From Bacteroidota bacterium (GTDB lineage Bacteria; Bacteroidota; Bacteroidia; Bacteroidales; Rikenellaceae): a stretch of DNA of 24,689 bases. Shown here one piece after another: positions 21,577 through 24,689 of the stretch. The notes below the pieces were generated by a model. That model did no database searches, was not told where the DNA came from, and saw only the letters and a list, made by a program, of their open reading frames with translations. The position numbers and the translations under genes were made by a program. Position 1 is the first letter of the stretch, and every line of letters starts with the position of its first letter. The stretch lies in contig JAEZTA010000076.1 in the NCBI GenBank assembly GCA_023443765.1, positions 1 to 24,689 on the forward strand, written 5' to 3'.

Positions 21577-22767
21577 CTATTCCATATATCCGCAGACCGT
21601 CAGCGGCCCGTCGCCCACCGCGGCCGTCACTTCAGCCGCCTCGCCGCGGGCGTTCTCATAGCGAAACGTGTAGGTTTTGTGCTTTTCAAGCAGGAAGCGC
21701 AAGCCGTCGTTCAGGTCCCGCAGGGGCCCCGCCGTGCGTCCACCTCCGACTTGTTCGGCACCGCAGAAGACATCGACATTGGCCTCGACGCGCCCGGCGG
21801 AGGTCCCTTCCGCGGCGGCATTGCGATACATCGTAAAGGTCACCGGCACGACCGTGCCCCGGGCCAGCAGGACCTCGGTGTTCGCCGCGCTGAAATCGCG
21901 GTAGCGGCGCGTCACCTCCACGCCGTTCACACTACGCGAAGTCTCGCTCCACACCATCGGAAACCAGTCGCCCGTGGGACGGAACGACACGGCATAAATG
22001 CCGTGTGCACGGTCGCCCTCAACGGCCTGCCCGGCGTCGGCGAGAAACCAGGCGCGGTCGAAATCCGTAAAATAGTACTCCGTGAAATGCCATCCGCCAT
22101 CGAACCACACTTCGGTCCAGCTGTGGTTGCCCCGGTCGTCGTGCCAGGCCGGCGTCCCGACGAACCGCGCCGGAATGCCCACGGCGCGCAGGGCGTCGAC
22201 CAACAGCACCGAAAGCCCCGTACAGGAGGCCATCCCCTGCCGCATGGACTCCGCAGGACTTTGGTTGGTCTTCTCGCGCCGCGTGTCGTACTCCACGCCG
22301 ACCGCCGTGCGGATGCTCCGGTTGACCGCCCCGGCGGCCTCCTCCATAGTCCGGCATCCGGCCACGCAGGGCGCAAAGCGTTCGAAAAAGTCACGCCGCC
22401 AGCCGTCGCGCACCTCGTCGACGACGGCATAGGGCAACACTTCGTTCAGGAAAAGGGAGTCGGGCAGCGCCTTCGTCCATGGATAACGTTCGCGCGCAAG
22501 GCTGGCATATTCCACATTCTCGCGCAGCAGGTCGAGGCGCATCGTATCGCGGTCGCCCTGCGGCATATAAGCGATCAGGTAAGCCATCGCCTCGCGCTGC
22601 GGACGCGGCGTGTCGCGCAGCAACCGGCACAGACTGTCGGCGCGCGGGCAGTCGGCCAGCGCGGCGTCGAGCAGCGGATCGTATGCAACGGGAATGCCGC
22701 CGCCATAGCGGCTGCCTCCGCAGGCGCAGAGGCCGAGACAGAGCAGAAGAGTCAGAAAGGTTTTCAT
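21577..22767 (-). CDS. Transglutaminase-like domain lipoprotein
   Basis: This 396-residue lipoprotein has a signal ending LCAC, with the lipid cysteine at residue 16. The transglutaminase-like (papain-fold) domain spans about residues 140-270. Cys182 lies in GMASCTGLS and His215 in RGNHSWTEVWFDGGW, the usual first two triad members. The third, normally Asp about 15 residues on, appears to be Glu230 in WHFTEYYF, or a nearby Asp. The last 110 residues look like a beta sandwich. Such domains may be peptidases or cross-linking enzymes; the target is unknown. The ATG overlaps the cutC stop by four bases (ATGA), so it is translated after cutC. Confidence 0.85.
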   Translation of the reverse strand: MKTFLTLLLCLGLCACGGSRYGGGIPVAYDPLLDAALADCPRADSLCRLLRDTPRPQREAMAYLIAYMPQGDRDTMRLDLLRENVEYASLARERYPWTKALPDSLFLNEVLPYAVVDEVRDGWRRDFFERFAPCVAGCRTMEEAAGAVNRSIRTAVGVEYDTRREKTNQSPAESMRQGMASCTGLSVLLVDALRAVGIPARFVGTPAWHDDRGNHSWTEVWFDGGWHFTEYYFTDFDRAWFLADAGQAVEGDRAHGIYAVSFRPTGDWFPMVWSETSRSVNGVEVTRRYRDFSAANTEVLLARGTVVPVTFTMYRNAAAEGTSAGRVEANVDVFCGAEQVGGGRTAGPLRDLNDGLRFLLEKHKTYTFRYENARGEAAEVTAAVGDGPLTVCGYME

Positions 22768-23498
22768 CGGTCGAGTTCCTGAAGGATTTGCCGGATAAGG
22801 GATTCATCGGCGCACGGCATGGCATATTCGGGAACGCCTGCAACGCTGCCCATCGACACCCGTGGGTTGCGGAACTCCATGCGGCTGTCGCGCCAGCCCC
22901 GGGCGCTGAAATGGAGGGCGTCCACACCCGTCGCGGCCAGCAGCCGGACGTTAGACGGATTCACCCCGCTGCCGGCCATGATCTCGATGCGCCCGGCGGC
23001 GCGGATTACCAGTTCCCGGAGGATTGCGATCCCCTCGACGGCGGTGTTACAGCCCCCGGAGGTGAGGATACGGCGGCAACCGGCCCCGATGACCGCTTCG
23101 AGCGCCCCGAACGGGTCGCACGCCATGTCGAACGCCCGGTGAAATACGACCTCCATCCCGTCGGATTCGGCGACAAGCGCCGCCGTGCGCTCCGCGTCGA
23201 CGCGACCGTCGGGCCGCAAAAGCCCCAGAACCACGCCGTCGACCCCGCATTCGCGGGCGAAACGGATTTCGGCAACCATCTGGCGGAATTCATCGTCGGA
23301 ATAGCAGAAGTCCCCGCCCCGCGGACGGATCATCACGCAGAGGCCGATGCCCGGCACGCGGCGCGCCAGCCGGATCGTCCCGGCCGAAGGGGTCGTACCG
23401 CCCTCCCAGGGCGAGGCACACAGTTCAACGCGCGTGACCCCGGTCCGGGCCGCCACGGCGCACGCCTCAACGGAGTAGGCACAAAGTTCAGTCGTCAT
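22764..23498 (-). CDS. cutC: CutC family protein
   Basis: This 244-residue TIM-barrel protein matches E. coli CutC (248 residues), once called a copper homeostasis protein; its true activity is unclear. Signatures seen are ELCAYSVEACAVAARTG with RVELCASPWEGGTTPS at the N-terminus, MIRPRGGDFCYSDDEF, VVFHRAFDMACDP, RILTSGGCNTAVEG and IEIMAGSGVNPSNV. The start at 23498 gives the standard N-terminus. A good promoter lies only a few bases upstream, so the mRNA may have almost no leader. The transglutaminase gene follows with a 4-base overlap. Confidence 0.92.
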   Translation of the reverse strand: MTTELCAYSVEACAVAARTGVTRVELCASPWEGGTTPSAGTIRLARRVPGIGLCVMIRPRGGDFCYSDDEFRQMVAEIRFARECGVDGVVLGLLRPDGRVDAERTAALVAESDGMEVVFHRAFDMACDPFGALEAVIGAGCRRILTSGGCNTAVEGIAILRELVIRAAGRIEIMAGSGVNPSNVRLLAATGVDALHFSARGWRDSRMEFRNPRVSMGSVAGVPEYAMPCADESLIRQILQELDR

Positions 23499-23502
23499 AA
23501 GG

Positions 23503-23533
23503 CAAAGATAGGATTTTCGGCGATCAAATCCAA
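23503..23533 (-). promoter_or_regulatory. Promoter of cutC
   Basis: The minus strand reads TATCTTTG at 23510-23503 and TTG at 23533-23531, a 20-base spacer, an excellent consensus match. The -7 box ends five bases before the cutC ATG, so transcription should begin at or next to the start codon. The promoter fits in the gap after lutC, which makes cutC independent of lut transcription. Confidence 0.75.
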
Positions 23534-23544
23534 GCCCCGGAGTT

Positions 23545-24123
23545 TCACCGCAGTACCACCGTCACGGACATCGGTCCGTGGGCGCCGAAGACCAGCGCCT
23601 GCTCGATGTCGGCGGTCTTCGAAGGCCCCGACACGAAACAGCCGTAGCCGAAGTCGTCGACCTCAGGGCGCACGACGGCCTCGTGCATCGTGTCGACAAT
23701 GGCGTCTTTCGGGATGACGACGACGAGCGCCGTGGCTCCGAAATAGAGCGCCTTATGGCGGATGTCCTGCGCGATCCACACCGCACCGTTCTCCGCAACG
23801 CCGAACGCCCCCGCAACGACACCCAGGTCGACATCGACCAGTTCGCGCGGGTCCCCGACCGAATCGGGGTCGAGGGTCGTAAGAGTCAGTTCCGGCAGGA
23901 CGGACGCGATCGTCTGCGCATCGGGATAACAGCGGCGGACCACCTCGTCGAGGGTCTCGCCCGGTTGCATCCGGACAGCTTTGCCACCGGCGGCTTCGAG
24001 CCGTTCGGCGAACGTTGCCGCCGGGTCGTCGAACCGCTGGGGTGTGAAATCCGCTTCGGGACGCGGGTACTCGGGCATCCCGTCGGCGGCGAGTTTTTTC
24101 AGTATATCGTCTTTACTACTCAT
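23545..24123 (-). CDS. lutC: LUD domain protein LutC of the lactate oxidation complex
   Basis: This 192-residue protein is the LutC/YkgG subunit of the LutABC iron-sulfur complex that oxidises L-lactate to pyruvate in the cytoplasm. The LUD domain shows LTTLDPDSVGDPRELVDVDL, GAFGVAENGAVWI and the C-terminal SGPSKTADIEQALVFGAHGP, which is the family hallmark. The frame is open to 24168, but the ATG at 24123 is preferred because it gives the usual N-terminus MSSKDDIL and overlaps the lutB stop by eight bases. LutA is expected upstream of lutB, outside the window. Confidence 0.9.
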   Translation of the reverse strand: MSSKDDILKKLAADGMPEYPRPEADFTPQRFDDPAATFAERLEAAGGKAVRMQPGETLDEVVRRCYPDAQTIASVLPELTLTTLDPDSVGDPRELVDVDLGVVAGAFGVAENGAVWIAQDIRHKALYFGATALVVVIPKDAIVDTMHEAVVRPEVDDFGYGCFVSGPSKTADIEQALVFGAHGPMSVTVVLR

Positions 24124-24689
24124 CTTTTTTCGTTTTTTTCCACCAGCCATTGAAGGTCTTCGGCGCAAAAGGCGGCATGGCGCGGCCCGGAGCGCTCCAC
24201 GGGTTCAGCCCGTTTTCGAGTACGAAGCACGGCAGTTTCTCCGCGACACGGGCCAGGGCGATGCCGCCGTAGAAGCGTCGCCGCCCACCCATGACGAAAT
24301 CCATCCCCTTGACCGTCATCTTCTTCACCGTATCGGCCAGATGCAGCCCGTCAAGCTGTTGGCGCCACATGTATATCTGCTCCCCGAGGTCGATCTTCGC
24401 CGGGCAGACATCCGAACAGGAGTAGCACAGCGAGCAGGCCGAAACGTTTCCGTGATAGCGTTTCGGCGAACGCAGCATGCCGAGGTTGATGCCCAGCGGC
24501 CCGGGGATGAAGTACGAATAGGAGTAACCTCCCGAACGGCGGTAGACCGGGCAGGTGTTCATGCAGGCCCCGCAGCGCAGGCACTTGAGCATGTTGCGGT
24601 GGGCCTCGTCGGCAAGCCACTCCGAACGGCCGTTGTCGACCAGGATGACGTGAATCCGCTTGCCCGGGGCGGGTTTGCGGTAGAGCGAG
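24116..24689 (-). CDS. lutB: LutB, lactate utilisation iron-sulfur protein, C-terminal part (runs off right edge)
   Basis: The last 190 residues of LutB are in the window; the N-terminal half with the LUD domain lies to the right. HVILVDNGRSEWLADEAHRN followed by CLRCGACMNTCP and CSLCYSCSDVCP, two CxxCxxCxxxCP motifs, is the family core and predicts two [4Fe-4S] clusters. Although ATG codons occur inside, such as 24592, the frame continues unbroken to the window edge with conserved residues, so the true start lies beyond 24689. The gene overlaps lutC by eight bases. Confidence 0.92.
   Translation of the reverse strand, partial: SLYRKPAPGKRIHVILVDNGRSEWLADEAHRNMLKCLRCGACMNTCPVYRRSGGYSYSYFIPGPLGINLGMLRSPKRYHGNVSACSLCYSCSDVCPAKIDLGEQIYMWRQQLDGLHLADTVKKMTVKGMDFVMGGRRRFYGGIALARVAEKLPCFVLENGLNPWSAPGRAMPPFAPKTFNGWWKKTKKDE

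Noticed and set aside
21418..22782. A 454-codon plus-strand open frame over the transglutaminase gene
   Set aside because: It starts out of frame within the GNAT gene and is antisense to a gene with lipobox and catalytic residues.
24116..24592. A complete short ferredoxin gene starting at the ATG at 24592
   Set aside because: The frame continues without a stop to the window edge and the upstream residues match LutB, so this is an internal Met of a truncated gene.

Overview
The window comes from a member of the Bacteroidota, most likely Alistipes or a close relative in the Rikenellaceae. Coding DNA is GC-rich and packed with overlapping antisense open frames, while the intergenic gaps are short and AT-rich. 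The promoters that can be recognised are of the Bacteroidetes type: a TAnnTTTG box near -7, in several cases with a TTG or TTTG about 20 bases upstream. Shine-Dalgarno sites are weak, and there are many lipoprotein signal peptides. The genus is inferred from overall character, not from a marker gene. No rRNA, tRNA, CRISPR array, insertion sequence or phage gene was seen.

Left part (1-8107). An AT-rich divergent promoter region is followed by a plus-strand run pepE-tyrA-yraN, and by waaA (Kdo transferase for lipid A) under its own promoter. A bidirectional terminator separates waaA from a convergent minus-strand operon of an L-cysteine desulfidase-like enzyme (CyuA/UPF0597) and two tandem, clearly paralogous, exported histidine acid phosphatases of identical length. 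A NUDIX hydrolase is divergent from that operon.

Centre (8122-17864). Six minus-strand genes overlap or nearly abut and form one operon. In transcription order they encode a membrane-anchored HEAT-like protein, a membrane GT2 polysaccharide synthase, a TPR protein ending in a YaiO-type outer-membrane barrel, a DUF4838 lipoprotein resembling glycoside hydrolases, a DUF1573 lipoprotein and a CotH-kinase-like lipoprotein. The layout matches a synthase-dependent exopolysaccharide machine (inner-membrane synthase, periplasmic TPR scaffold with outer-membrane pore, glycan hydrolase), but with unfamiliar accessory parts. It is the strongest candidate here for an undescribed system. A nine-base C tract near the end of the GT2 gene could allow phase variation.

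Right part (18156-24689). These are mostly small independent units: a DUF421/YetF membrane protein; a lipoprotein SagB-type nitroreductase; a stand-alone HRDC protein; a divergent pair of an EFR1-type flavodoxin-ferredoxin protein and a YjaB-like GNAT acetyltransferase; a cutC-transglutaminase pair with a 4-base overlap; and a lutB-lutC pair for lactate oxidation, with lutB running off the right edge. Functions are assigned from motifs and family memory only; no database search was run.
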